Shown: positions 6,915-15,187 of the stretch, piece by piece
How positions within the stretch are numbered: position 1 is the stretch's first letter
Layout: the number at the start of each line of letters is the position of its first letter
DNA from: an uncultured Olsenella sp.
Lineage (GTDB): Bacteria; Actinomycetota; Coriobacteriia; Coriobacteriales; Atopobiaceae
Assembly: GCA_949290055.1 (NCBI GenBank)
Contig: CASEQJ010000014.1
Location: forward strand, 1-46,803
Reading direction: 5' to 3'
Length of the DNA: 46,803 nucleotides
Notes under the pieces: generated by a model
Databases searched by the model: none
Told to the model about the DNA's origin: nothing
What the model saw: the letters and a program-made list of their open reading frames with translations, nothing else
Position numbers and translations under genes: made by a program

Positions 6915-9824
6915 ATGGCAATGTTTAAACGTACCTACCAAGGGGGGGGGGTGCTCGCTTTCCTGTGCCTGGCCATAGTGCTGGGCGTTGGCGCTTTGCT
7001 GGCACTTCCCACTAGCTCGTTTGCGCTGGATTCGGACGAGCCGAGCGTCCTGGCGGATAACGCGAACCCGCGGTTCACGGTGCAGTATTACGGTCGCCTC
7101 AAGATGCTGAAGACGGCGGATGAAGGATACCTGAAGATTCTCGACACCGAGGCCGACGCGGACGGTGAGGGCGGCAAGCTGCCGACCAATGGCGGCAATC
7201 TTCCGACCACGGGTCTGTACGTCGACCAGAACAACGGGGGCGTCCTTCAGACGGAGAAGTGCCTCGAGAAGTTGTACGTGGAGAACACCTACAACTATCT
7301 CAGCGCACCGGGCCTGCCCTACGTGAACATCCTTCGTGACAATGGCAACTACCAGGCCAATGAGGTTTGGGTGCTCAAGAAGGGCGAGGACCCCTCGAGC
7401 ACCGATGAGGACGACTGGGATGTTTACAAGAACATCACCAGCGCGACCGACCTGGCATTCACGAACAATCCGAGCAAGGTCGACGGCAAGACCATCCTCA
7501 TCGAGGAAGGCACCGTGATTCGTTTGGTTGCCGATCAGACTGAAGGCACCTACGACAACGACGTCACGTTCTACGACTACGACATCACCGATGACGGCAT
7601 AGTCACGTGGGACGGCACGAATGGCGCGCACGGTATCAACAGCTTGTCTAACTACTCCGGTTCCGGTGCCAAGCTGGCCTTTGGCAACGCGAACACCGGC
7701 ACCGCGCTTCAGAATGAGCGGTGGAACAACAACTGGCTCAACCAGTACAACCGTCAGGATCCGAACGACTCGAGTTCTCCGGAGCTGGGCTTCAAGGGCT
7801 GCACGTTCGGTTTGGTGACCGGCCTTGATTCCAACGGGCACCTCCAGTACGCCCCGGGCGTCGATGCCCCCGACCTGTTCGACGAGGGCGACGAGCACGG
7901 TAAGACGACCTACGCCGACACGTACGCGCTTAACTTCAAGCGCTCCGGCGATACATACACGCTGAGCTCGGTGAGCGACGGCAACGACGTGCTCTCGACT
8001 GCATCCAATCTCGACCGCTTCAACAACCCTCAGACAGGTGACCAGGCGCCCTACACCCATATCTGGACGAACAACTTCTGGCCGATGGATGGCGTCACGA
8101 ACAAAGACCCTCATACCGGCAACTACATGGATCGCGGTAATTATACCGGATGCGATGGCAACAAGTTGTATCCCCCCAGCGATGACGGTCTGCCGCACAA
8201 CAACATGTTCGGCATGACGTACACCGTGAACTTCACGTTGGACGAATCCTACGTGGGCCCGCTCGAGTACTACTTCTTCGGCGATGACGACATGTGGGTG
8301 TTCCTCGACGGGCAGCTCATCTGCGATATCGGCGGCGTGCACAGCTCCGTGGGCGAGTACGTGAACCTTTGGGACTACCTGAAGAAGGGCAGCGCCGAGA
8401 GCGCGGGCGAGCACACGCTCAAGTTCTACTACACCGAGCGCGGCCTCTCCGGCTCCACGTGCTACATGCAGTTCACTCTGCCTGAGGTCTCTCAGGCCGA
8501 GCCGACCTACCAGAACAGCCCGCTCACGATTGAGAAGCAGGCCGTCGGCCTTGGCGCCGGCCAGGAGTTCGCGTTCGACATCAAGCTCACCGATGACACC
8601 GGCGCCACGATTCCGACCAACTACAACATGGATCGCTATGGTGCAGATGGCAGCCTCGTAGAGACCACGATGCTCGAGGAGGGAGAGGGCACCTTCACGC
8701 TCAAGGGTGGCGAGAAGCTGGTCATCAACTTCCTGCAGCACGGGACCAACTACACGATCACCGAGCACAACGATGGTGGCTTCGTTGCCAGCAATGTGAT
8801 TGACGGCGGCGGTGCAACGCATTCTGTCACGGCATCCGGCCAGATTCAGACTGGTGCAACGGGCAGTACAGTCATCTTCACCAACGCCGGCACGCCCACC
8901 GTGGACAAGCAGGTCCAGGAGGACTCCACCGGCGCGTGGGGCGGCGAGAACACCGCGGAGATCGGTGACACGGTGAACTTCCGAACGACCGTCCACGCCA
9001 TGCCGGGCGCGGCCTCCTATGTCCTGCACGACGAGATGGACGAGGGGCTGACGCTCGATCCCGAGAGCGTCCGAGTCACGGGCCTCACCGAGGGGACCGA
9101 CTACACGGTCTCGACCGCCGGGCTCGCGGACGGCTGCGACTTTGAGATCACGTTCAGCGAGGGCTACCTGAGCAGGATCTCCCAGGCCACGGATATCGAG
9201 GTCACATATGCCGCGGTGCTGAACGAGAGCGCACAGATCTTCTCGGACTCCAACGCCAACGCAACCTGGCTCGACTACCACAACGGTGTCGACGTTGTCT
9301 CGACGCCGCGCTCCGACACCGAGACCTACACCTTCAAGGTGGACGTGGTGAAGACCGACGAGGGGAACAAGGTGCTCGACGGCGCCCAGTTCAGGCTCTA
9401 CGACGCCAAGACCGACGGGGCCGAGGTCGCGCTGGTGAAGGTCACCGACGGCGTTTATCGTCTCGCCAAGGACGGCGAGCGGGGTGTCGACCACCTGGTG
9501 ACCGTGAACGGTCAGCTCACCGTTGCCGGCCTTGACGCGGACACCACCTACTGGCTTGAGGAGACGACGGCTCCTGACGGCTACGTCAAGCTGACCGACC
9601 GGGTGGAGATTGCCGTCAAGGACGCGAACCTCGAGGCGACCGTCGCAAACGGCGTGTGGCAGTCCGGCGGTGTGCACGTTGTCAACGAGCTCCCGGAAGA
9701 GCTGCCCAAGAGCGGCGACGTCACTCAGCCGCCGGTGCTTCCGCTGATTGTCGCCGGCGGGGTGCTGTGCGCCGCCGCAGGAGCGGTTCGCTTCCTGAGG
9801 AGGGGCGCGTCAGCCAGGGACTAG
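6915..9824 (+). CDS. Sortase-anchored surface adhesin with fibro-slime and SpaA-like domains
   Basis: A 969-residue secreted protein. Residues 1-37 form a signal peptide. Roughly 340-526 form a fibro-slime/PA14-like domain (FFGDDDMWVFLDG, DIGGVHSSVGE). About 536-655 is a Cna-like domain, and about 660-792 resembles the fimbrial isopeptide D2 domain. About 805-920 is a SpaA-type prealbumin domain with VVKTDEG and the E-box YWLEETTAPDGY, which implies a Lys-Asn/Asp isopeptide bond. LPKSG at 930-934, a hydrophobic segment and an RR...R tail form a sorting signal. It is probably a pilus tip or large adhesin. No sortase gene is in view. Codons 10-12 plus the next base form a ten-G run that could switch the gene on and off. 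Confidence 0.9.
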   Translation: MAMFKRTYQGGGVLAFLCLAIVLGVGALLALPTSSFALDSDEPSVLADNANPRFTVQYYGRLKMLKTADEGYLKILDTEADADGEGGKLPTNGGNLPTTGLYVDQNNGGVLQTEKCLEKLYVENTYNYLSAPGLPYVNILRDNGNYQANEVWVLKKGEDPSSTDEDDWDVYKNITSATDLAFTNNPSKVDGKTILIEEGTVIRLVADQTEGTYDNDVTFYDYDITDDGIVTWDGTNGAHGINSLSNYSGSGAKLAFGNANTGTALQNERWNNNWLNQYNRQDPNDSSSPELGFKGCTFGLVTGLDSNGHLQYAPGVDAPDLFDEGDEHGKTTYADTYALNFKRSGDTYTLSSVSDGNDVLSTASNLDRFNNPQTGDQAPYTHIWTNNFWPMDGVTNKDPHTGNYMDRGNYTGCDGNKLYPPSDDGLPHNNMFGMTYTVNFTLDESYVGPLEYYFFGDDDMWVFLDGQLICDIGGVHSSVGEYVNLWDYLKKGSAESAGEHTLKFYYTERGLSGSTCYMQFTLPEVSQAEPTYQNSPLTIEKQAVGLGAGQEFAFDIKLTDDTGATIPTNYNMDRYGADGSLVETTMLEEGEGTFTLKGGEKLVINFLQHGTNYTITEHNDGGFVASNVIDGGGATHSVTASGQIQTGATGSTVIFTNAGTPTVDKQVQEDSTGAWGGENTAEIGDTVNFRTTVHAMPGAASYVLHDEMDEGLTLDPESVRVTGLTEGTDYTVSTAGLADGCDFEITFSEGYLSRISQATDIEVTYAAVLNESAQIFSDSNANATWLDYHNGVDVVSTPRSDTETYTFKVDVVKTDEGNKVLDGAQFRLYDAKTDGAEVALVKVTDGVYRLAKDGERGVDHLVTVNGQLTVAGLDADTTYWLEETTAPDGYVKLTDRVEIAVKDANLEATVANGVWQSGGVHVVNELPEELPKSGDVTQPPVLPLIVAGGVLCAAAGAVRFLRRGASARD
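6942..6951 (+). repeat. Homopolymer G10 in adhesin signal-peptide codons
   Basis: Ten consecutive G bases encode Gly-Gly-Gly plus the first base of Val13. With ten G the 969-residue frame is open. Loss of one G gives a TAG stop after about 20 codons, and gain of one gives a stop after about 33. This is the layout of a slipped-strand phase-variation tract. Confidence 0.8.
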
Positions 9825-9858
9825 CTTAATCACGGCAATTCTTGAGAGGTGAAGCAAG

Positions 9859-10149
9859 GTGAGTGAGACCGAGGATAAGGTCATTGTCTACGCACCGAGG
9901 CGCCTGACCAAGACCGAGCGGGGGATACTCAGATACGTGGCGGAACACGAGGGCGAGCCATGCACGAAGGGCGAGCTCGCGGCGGTGCTCGGGCGGAACA
10001 AGAAGACCATTGACCGGTTGGTCTCCAAGCTGAAGGCGGACGGCATGCTCGCGGTTGACTACGTCTGGGACGACAATGGCGGCCAGCGCGCCAACGTGTA
10101 CAGGCTCGCCTCGGAGGGTTCCTCGCTCGTGGCGCAGGTGCTCAGCTGA
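9859..10149 (+). CDS. Small winged-helix DNA-binding protein
   Basis: A 96-residue protein starting at GTG 9859 after a GAGAGG ribosome site. Residues ~16-85 form a MarR/GntR-like winged helix: LTKTERGILRYVAEHEG, then a helix-turn-helix GELAAVLGRNKKTIDRLVSKL and a wing with VDYVWDDNGGQRANVYRL. There is no effector domain. It follows the adhesin gene by 34 bp in the same direction, so it may be co-transcribed and may regulate adhesin expression; this is an inference from position only. Downstream is the 101-bp inverted-repeat element shared with the convergent yqeC. Confidence 0.75.
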   Translation: MSETEDKVIVYAPRRLTKTERGILRYVAEHEGEPCTKGELAAVLGRNKKTIDRLVSKLKADGMLAVDYVWDDNGGQRANVYRLASEGSSLVAQVLS

Positions 10150-10236
10150 CACTTGAGTGAGGCTTGGATTGACGGGGCCGCCGTCGGGCCGTTCGCGGCT
10201 CGGCGGCGGCTTGCTGATGCGGGGTGGCCTGTGTCG

Positions 10237-10337
10237 TAAAACCTCACAGGTGTTGGTTCTTTTCGCATGAATATATTGTAGAAAACAAACTAGGCGTTAA
10301 GAAATTAAAAAAGATAAACGCCACCTGTGAGGTTTTA
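10237..10337. repeat. 101-bp AT-rich element with 16-bp perfect terminal inverted repeats
   Basis: Arms 10237-10252 and 10322-10337 are perfect complements (TAAAACCTCACAGGTG type). The interior is very AT-rich and contains a nested GGCGTT/AACGCC pair. It fills the space between two convergent genes and abuts the yqeC stop codon exactly. The arms end in A/T runs outside a GC stem, so it could act as a two-way terminator. It could also be a small non-autonomous mobile element. Confidence 0.75.
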
Positions 10338-10997
10338 TCAGGGTGCCGTAACCGTGCCGACGCGCACGCTGCCCACAAGCGCCGGGGTGGCGAGAAGGAC
10401 GGCGAGCTCGCGGGCGCGCTCGGGGGCGACGTCGGCCTGGTTGACGAGGGCGACGTCGGCGAGGGCCTCGGCGTTGGCGGCGCGGGCGACCAGCTCGGGC
10501 GTGGCGGGGTCGTCCGGCGTGCAGCCGGTGAGCTCGCAGAAGAGCTCCGGGCGGTGGACCTTCTCGCGCACGGGACGGCCGAGGCCGGACGCGCCGAGCA
10601 CGAGGATCGTGCGGCCCGAGCACGCGGGGACGACGGGCTCCCAGGGGGCGTGGGCCTTGAGGGGGAGGCGCCGGGCGCCGTCGGCCTCCACGAGGACGTA
10701 GTCCGCGAGGGACGCCAGCGCGTCGATGCCCAGCTCGGGGGTCACGAGCTTGCCGTTCTTCTCGGCCTGCGATCCCACGCAGACGACGCGCGACTCCGCG
10801 AGCGCGGCGCGCGCGTCACAGGCGTCGGCCGAGGTCACGAGCGGCGCGTCCGGGAACGGCAGGATGTGCGTCGTGGTGGTGAGCACGACCGTGCCCGGCA
10901 GCTCGCGCGCGAGCGCCGCCAGAAGCGACGTTTTGCCGCCGCTGCCGACGACCGAGGTCACGCCGGGCCTCACGTCCAGAGCCTCTGCCAGCCTCAT
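10338..10997 (-). CDS. yqeC: YqeC, selenium-dependent molybdenum cofactor protein
   Basis: A 219-residue P-loop protein with VVGSGGKTSLL at about residues 16-26, TTTTHILPFP at about 40, LVEADGARRLPLKAH at about 104-118 and the family's long GRTILVLGASGLGRP segment. YqeC accompanies YqeB in organisms that load selenium into molybdenum hydroxylases such as xanthine dehydrogenase; its reaction is still unknown. It is transcribed away from yedF, with a 118-bp divergent gap that contains a weak ModE-like palindrome. The assignment rests on the combination of P-loop, DGA motif and neighbourhood. Confidence 0.88.
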   Translation of the reverse strand: MRLAEALDVRPGVTSVVGSGGKTSLLAALARELPGTVVLTTTTHILPFPDAPLVTSADACDARAALAESRVVCVGSQAEKNGKLVTPELGIDALASLADYVLVEADGARRLPLKAHAPWEPVVPACSGRTILVLGASGLGRPVREKVHRPELFCELTGCTPDDPATPELVARAANAEALADVALVNQADVAPERARELAVLLATPALVGSVRVGTVTAP

Positions 10998-11032
10998 GCC
11001 CCACCTCCTCGACGCGATCCTACCGTCTGCCG

Positions 11033-11056
11033 CATTGTAGTTCTCAAACTATAACG
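11033..11056. promoter_or_regulatory. Possible ModE-like site between yqeC and yedF
   Basis: CATTGT-N12-ATAACG has the same 24-bp spacing as the stronger site at 13330-13353. The right half is perfect and the left half has four of six bases. It lies in the divergent promoter region of two molybdenum/selenium genes. As a single imperfect site it is only suggestive. Confidence 0.4.
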
Positions 11057-11115
11057 CCCTATTACAATTTTTCTGGCAAGCAGACGGATTTTCGGCAAAC
11101 GATCGAGGAGACGAC

Positions 11116-11766
11116 ATGGCAGAGACGGTGCTCACGATCGACGCGCGGGGCGAGGCGTGCCCCATTCCCGTGGTGCGGACCCTCAAGGCGCTCGCGGCGC
11201 TTGCGGGCCCGGGCAGCGTGGAAACCCTCGTGGACAACGAGATCGCGGTGGCAAACCTCACGCGCATGGGTGAGGGCAAGGGCTGCACGGTGGCGAGCGA
11301 GCGTCTGGGCGAGAAGGAGTGGCGCGTGACCGTGACCACGTCCGTGGCGCTCGGCGTGAGCGACGCGGAGGCGGAGTCGGCGACCTGCGAGGTGCCGGCG
11401 CCGGGCGCGGCGTCCTTCTCGTCCGCGCCGCGCCGCGTGGTGGTGGCGATCACCTCCGAGTGCATGGGCACCGGCGACGACGTGCTGGGACGGAAGCTCA
11501 TGGGGAGCTTCGTATACTCGCTCACGCAGCTCGACGAGCTGCCGGCGACCGTGCTGCTCTACAACGGCGGCGCGCACCTCAGCTGCGAGGGCTCGGCGGC
11601 GCTCGAGGACCTGCGCGGCCTTGCGGCCTCCGGTGTGGAGGTGCTCACCTGCGGGACCTGCCTCGATCACTACGGCATCGCGGACACGCTGGCCGTGGGC
11701 GAGGTCACCAACATGTACGTGATCGCGCAGCGCCTGACCGGCGCGAGCCTCGTGGTGCGGCCGTAG
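11116..11766 (+). CDS. yedF: YedF, sulfurtransferase-like selenium metabolism protein
   Basis: A 216-residue two-domain protein. The N-terminal TusA/SirA-like domain (residues 1-75) has the persulfide or selenide cysteine in DARGEACPIPVVRTLKAL. The C-terminal DsrE-like domain (about 110-216) has VVVAITSECMGTGDDVLGRKLM and VLTCGTCLDHYG. This architecture is the YedF family, thought to carry sulfur or selenium towards the molybdenum cofactor. It starts the yedF-DUF3343-NifS run, probably one transcript (16 bp to the next start). A GAGGAGACGAC ribosome site precedes the ATG. Confidence 0.92.
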   Translation: MAETVLTIDARGEACPIPVVRTLKALAALAGPGSVETLVDNEIAVANLTRMGEGKGCTVASERLGEKEWRVTVTTSVALGVSDAEAESATCEVPAPGAASFSSAPRRVVVAITSECMGTGDDVLGRKLMGSFVYSLTQLDELPATVLLYNGGAHLSCEGSAALEDLRGLAASGVEVLTCGTCLDHYGIADTLAVGEVTNMYVIAQRLTGASLVVRP

Positions 11767-11781
11767 CGCCGGTGGTGGGCG

Positions 11782-12033
11782 ATGGCGCGCGTGCGGGTGC
11801 CGTCCCTGGTGGTGACGTTTCCCACCACGGCGGCGGCGATGTCGTGCGAGGAGTGCTGCGAGCGGCGCGGCCTGGGCGGGCGGATGATCCCAGTGCCCGG
11901 CGAGGTCGCGGCCGGCTGCGGCCTGGCGTGGAAGACGGCGCCGGAGGCGCGCGAGGAGCTCGCGGCCGCGCTCGCCGCCGACGGCGTCCCCGTCGAGGCC
12001 ATGACGGTGATCGAACTGCTGGAGTTCTGTTAA
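11782..12033 (+). CDS. DUF3343 putative Se/S carrier protein
   Basis: An 83-residue protein matching DUF3343: SLVVTFPTTAAAMSCEECC, GRMIPVPGEVAAGCGLAWK and a C-terminal helix. Such proteins are proposed sulfur or selenium carriers and nearly always sit next to YedF and a NifS-like gene, as here. Its conserved cysteine is in AAGCGLAW. The final Cys codon and the TAA stop lie inside the GGGGAC palindrome at 12028-12056, so insertion of the repeat has redefined the C-terminus. Confidence 0.87.
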   Translation: MARVRVPSLVVTFPTTAAAMSCEECCERRGLGGRMIPVPGEVAAGCGLAWKTAPEAREELAAALAADGVPVEAMTVIELLEFC

Positions 12034-12056
12034 TTGGGGACTGTCCCCAATTAACA
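12028..12056. repeat. GGGGAC palindrome, single copy
   Basis: 29 bp with 14-bp perfect arms around a central T (TGTTAATTGGGGAC and complement). It supplies the last codon and stop of the DUF3343 gene and ends 17 bp before the next start codon. Confidence 0.9.
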
Positions 12057-12073
12057 GAGGGACGTGAGGGCCG

Positions 12074-13213
12074 ATGATCTACCTGGACAACGCGGCGACG
12101 ACGATGCGTAAGCCGCAGGAGGTCGTGGACGCCGTCGTGGCGGCGATGGGCTCGCTCGGCAACGCGGGGCGCGGCGCGTCCGCGGGCGCGCTCGACGCCG
12201 GTCGCGTGGTGCTCCGCGCCCGCGAGGCGGTGGCGTCGCTCTTGGGCTGCCCGCGCGCCGACCACGTGTGCTTCTCGGCCAACGCGACGGCGGCGCTCAA
12301 CGCCGCACTGTCCGGCCTGGTGGGGCCGGGGGAGCGCGTGGTGACCACGGTGCTGGAGCACAACTCCGTGCTGCGTCCGCTTGCGCGCCTGGCGGACGAG
12401 CGGGGTGTTGAGGTGGCCTACGCCGGCTGCGACGCGCACGGGTTTCTCGACCTGGACGAGCTCGAGCGGCTGGTCACGCCGGGCACGCGCCTCGTTGCGG
12501 TGACGCACGGCTCCAACGTGACGGGCAACCTCGTGGACGTGGCCCGCGTGGCGGAGATCGTGCACGCCGCGGGCGCGCTCTGCCTGGTGGACGCGTCGCA
12601 GACGGCGGGCGCGGTGCCGCTGGACATGGCGGCCATGGGTCTTGACGTGGTGTGCTTCACCGGGCACAAGGGTCTCATGGGCCCGCAGGGCACGGGCGGC
12701 ATGGCGGTGGCCGAGGGCGTCGACGTGCGGCCGTGGGCCGAGGGCGGCTCCGGCGTGCACTCCTTCGAGCGTCGGCACCCGCTGGAGTGGCCCACGCGGC
12801 TGGAGGCGGGGACGCTGAACGCGCACGGCCTGGCAGGCCTTGCGGCGGGCATTGCGTTTGTCGAGAAGAACGGCGGGCCCGCGGCAGTGGGTGCGCGCGA
12901 GCACGCGCTGGCGCGTCGGCTCTACGAGGGCGTGCGCGACGTGCCGGGCGTGACGGTGTACGGCGGCTGGTCCGCGGCTCCCGAGCGCTGCGGTGGCATC
13001 GTGGCGCTCAACGTGGACGGGCTGGACTCGGCGGAGGTGGCCGACGCGCTGTCCTCCGGCTGGGGGATCGCGTGCCGCGCCGGCGCCCACTGCGCGCCGA
13101 TCATGCACCGCGCGCTGGGGACGGAGCGTCAGGGCATTGTCCGCCTGAGCTGTGGCTGGTTCAACACCGAGGACGAGATTGACATTGCCGCGTCCGCCAT
13201 CCGCAGCCTGTAA
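12074..13213 (+). CDS. Cysteine desulfurase / selenocysteine lyase-like class V aminotransferase (EF2568 type)
   Basis: A 379-residue PLP enzyme of the NifS fold. It has YLDNAATT at residues 3-10, THGSNVTGN near 144, the Schiff-base lysine in VCFTGHKGLMGPQGTGG near 197, and the mobile-loop cysteine in RAGAHCAPIMH near 338. The pattern matches the EF2568-type family, which co-occurs with YqeB, YedF and DUF3343. Its likely role is to mobilise sulfur or selenium for the cyanolysable ligand of selenium-dependent molybdenum hydroxylases. It could also serve Fe-S assembly, but no scaffold gene is adjacent. Confidence 0.88.
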   Translation: MIYLDNAATTMRKPQEVVDAVVAAMGSLGNAGRGASAGALDAGRVVLRAREAVASLLGCPRADHVCFSANATAALNAALSGLVGPGERVVTTVLEHNSVLRPLARLADERGVEVAYAGCDAHGFLDLDELERLVTPGTRLVAVTHGSNVTGNLVDVARVAEIVHAAGALCLVDASQTAGAVPLDMAAMGLDVVCFTGHKGLMGPQGTGGMAVAEGVDVRPWAEGGSGVHSFERRHPLEWPTRLEAGTLNAHGLAGLAAGIAFVEKNGGPAAVGAREHALARRLYEGVRDVPGVTVYGGWSAAPERCGGIVALNVDGLDSAEVADALSSGWGIACRAGAHCAPIMHRALGTERQGIVRLSCGWFNTEDEIDIAASAIRSL

Positions 13214-13329
13214 ACACGTCCCGTTTTGGGAGCCGTCCGGGTGAGAAGATCGGCCGTTCGCGACGTTGGGCGGTGGGGCAAACATTTTGTGAGGTAGACT
13301 TACTTGTTGGAAGTAGGCGTCGCGCAGAG

Positions 13330-13353
13330 CGTTATGTTTTTGAAAATATAACG
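13330..13353. promoter_or_regulatory. ModE-like operator upstream of yqeB-xdhC operon
   Basis: CGTTAT-N12-ATAACG is a palindrome with the same half-sites and spacing as I remember for the E. coli modA operator. It extends one more base pair to GCGTTAT/ATAACGC (13329-13354). It lies 22 bp before the ATG of yqeB-xdhC, over the likely promoter, so molybdate-dependent repression is a reasonable reading. A ModE-type DNA-binding domain is encoded at 3625-4569. Confidence 0.65.
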
Positions 13354-13375
13354 CTGACGAGGAGGTTATCCGGAC

Positions 13376-15187
13376 ATGCTGGTCGTGATTCGCGGGGCGG
13401 GGGACATCGCGTCGGGCATCGCGCTGCGGCTGCACCGCGCGGGCATGCAGGTCGTGATGTGCGACCTCGCGGTTCCCACGTCCATCCGGCGCACTGTGTG
13501 CTTCTCGGAGGCCATCCGCCTGGGCGAGACGAGCGTGGAGGACGTGCGCGGCGTGCTGTGCGCGGACGCAGCGGCGGCGCGTGCGGCCGCGGAGGCGGGC
13601 GACGTCGCCGTGCTCGTTGACCCCGAGGCCGCCTGCGTGCGCGAGCTCGCGCCCGACGCGCTGGTCGACGCCATTCTCGCCAAGCGCAACCTCGGCACCA
13701 CGCGCGACCTGGCGCCCGTCGTGATCGGCGTGGGCCCCGGCTTCACCGCGCGCGAGGACTGCGACGCCGCCGTGGAGACGATGCGCGGCCACTACCTGGG
13801 GCGCGTCTACTACGAGGGCTCGCCGATCCCCAACACGGCGGTGCCCGGGCTCATCGGCGGCTACGCGGGCGAGCGCGTGATGCGCGCGCCGACGGACGGC
13901 GTCTTCGAGCCGTGCGTGGAGATCGGCGCGCAGGTCGCGGCCGGCGACGTTTGCGCCACGGTGGCCGGCGAGCCCATGCGCGCGACGATCGACGGCGTGG
14001 TGCGGGGGCTCCTGCAGGCGGACGTCCCCGTGCACAAGGGCATGAAGTGCGGCGACGTGGACCCGCGCTGCCACACGGAGTACATCGAGAGCGCCTCGGA
14101 CAAGGCGCTGGCCGTGGGCGGCGGCGTGCTCGAGGCGATTCTGGCGCTCTCGGGCGAGAAGGACGCGCGGGCCGAGAAGAACGCGCACCCTGTCAACGGC
14201 TCCCTCTCCGACGAGGGCTTCGTCTCCGCGCTCGTGGCGGAGCTCGCCGCCGGGCGGCGCGTGGGGCTGGCGAGCCTGCTCGCCACGACCGGCTCGATGC
14301 CGCGCCACGAGGGCGCGCGCCTTGCGGTCCTCGCAAACGGCGAGCTCGTCGGTACCGTCGGCGGTGGCGCCATCGAGCAGCTGGCCATTGAGCGGGCCCG
14401 CACGGCGCGCTCCGGCGGCGTGCCGAGCCTGGAGTGGTATCACACGGGCGACGCCATGGCCTGCGGCGGCGACGCGCTGCTCGCCGTGCGTTCGCTTACG
14501 GCCGACGACCTGCCCGTCCTTCTCGCCGTGCGCGACGCGCTCCTGAGCGACGAGCCCGTCTGCGTGACGGAGCGCTGGGCTGACGCCACCGCGCCCACGA
14601 TCGAGGTTGGCCCGACCGCGCGCCTGGTCGTCCCGACCTGGGACGACGCGCGCGCCACCTACCGAGAGCCCGTCGCCGCGCCGAGCCGGCTGCACGTCTT
14701 TGGCGCCGGGCACGTGGGCGCCGCGCTCGTGGGCCTGGCCGCCGCGGCGGGCTTCGAGGCCCACGTCTACGACGACCGACCGGAGCTCGCCACGCGCGAG
14801 CGCCTGCCGCAGGCAGCCACGGTGACCTGCGGCGCATTCGCTGAGCTCGCCGCCAGCGCCGCCATCGGCCCCCGTGACTCCGTCGTCGTGCTCACACATG
14901 GGCACGCCCACGACGAGACGGTCCTTCTCGCCGTGCTCTCGCGTGACGTCCAGCCCGCCTACGTGGGCTGCATCGGCAGCGCCCGCAAGGCCGCCTTCGC
15001 GCGCGAGCACCTCGTCGCCGCCGGCGTGCCGGCCGAGCGCGTCGACGCCGTGGCCATGCCGATCGGCCTCGCCATTGGCGCCGTCACGCCCGCCGAGATC
15101 GCCCTCGCCATTACCGCGCAGCTCGTCCGCCGTCGCGCCGAGCGTCGCGGCGAGGGTCCGGGGAAGGGTGAACGCTCATGTCTGTAA
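13376..15187 (+). CDS. YqeB-XdhC fusion (selenium-dependent molybdenum hydroxylase maturation)
   Basis: A 603-residue fusion. Residues 1 to ~262 are YqeB/EF2563: VIRGAGDIASGIALRLHRAG at the start, then VIGVGPGFTA and GMKCGDVDPR. Residues ~275-600 are XdhC/CoxI: an N-terminal XdhC part with ATTGSMPRHEGARL and VGGGAIEQ, and a C-terminal Rossmann half with LHVFGAGHVGAALVGLAAAAG, VVLTHGHAHDE and YVGCIGSARK. XdhC binds molybdenum cofactor and inserts it, sulfurated, into xanthine dehydrogenase; YqeB acts in the selenium-dependent version. The two are normally separate genes. The stop codon TAA lies inside the palindrome at 15182-15212 and the next gene's ATG overlaps by 10 nt. Confidence 0.92.
   Translation: MLVVIRGAGDIASGIALRLHRAGMQVVMCDLAVPTSIRRTVCFSEAIRLGETSVEDVRGVLCADAAAARAAAEAGDVAVLVDPEAACVRELAPDALVDAILAKRNLGTTRDLAPVVIGVGPGFTAREDCDAAVETMRGHYLGRVYYEGSPIPNTAVPGLIGGYAGERVMRAPTDGVFEPCVEIGAQVAAGDVCATVAGEPMRATIDGVVRGLLQADVPVHKGMKCGDVDPRCHTEYIESASDKALAVGGGVLEAILALSGEKDARAEKNAHPVNGSLSDEGFVSALVAELAAGRRVGLASLLATTGSMPRHEGARLAVLANGELVGTVGGGAIEQLAIERARTARSGGVPSLEWYHTGDAMACGGDALLAVRSLTADDLPVLLAVRDALLSDEPVCVTERWADATAPTIEVGPTARLVVPTWDDARATYREPVAAPSRLHVFGAGHVGAALVGLAAAAGFEAHVYDDRPELATRERLPQAATVTCGAFAELAASAAIGPRDSVVVLTHGHAHDETVLLAVLSRDVQPAYVGCIGSARKAAFAREHLVAAGVPAERVDAVAMPIGLAIGAVTPAEIALAITAQLVRRRAERRGEGPGKGERSCL

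Noticed and set aside
6837..9677. 946-codon minus-strand frame opposite the adhesin
   Set aside because: Valine/arginine-rich shadow translation of the codon-biased adhesin gene. There is no ribosome site and no recognisable domain.
11705..15010. 1101-codon open frame on the minus strand opposite the NifS and yqeB-xdhC genes
   Set aside because: It is an antisense shadow in GC-rich DNA: His/Arg/Ala-rich low-complexity translation, no domains, and the plus-strand genes fully explain the region.
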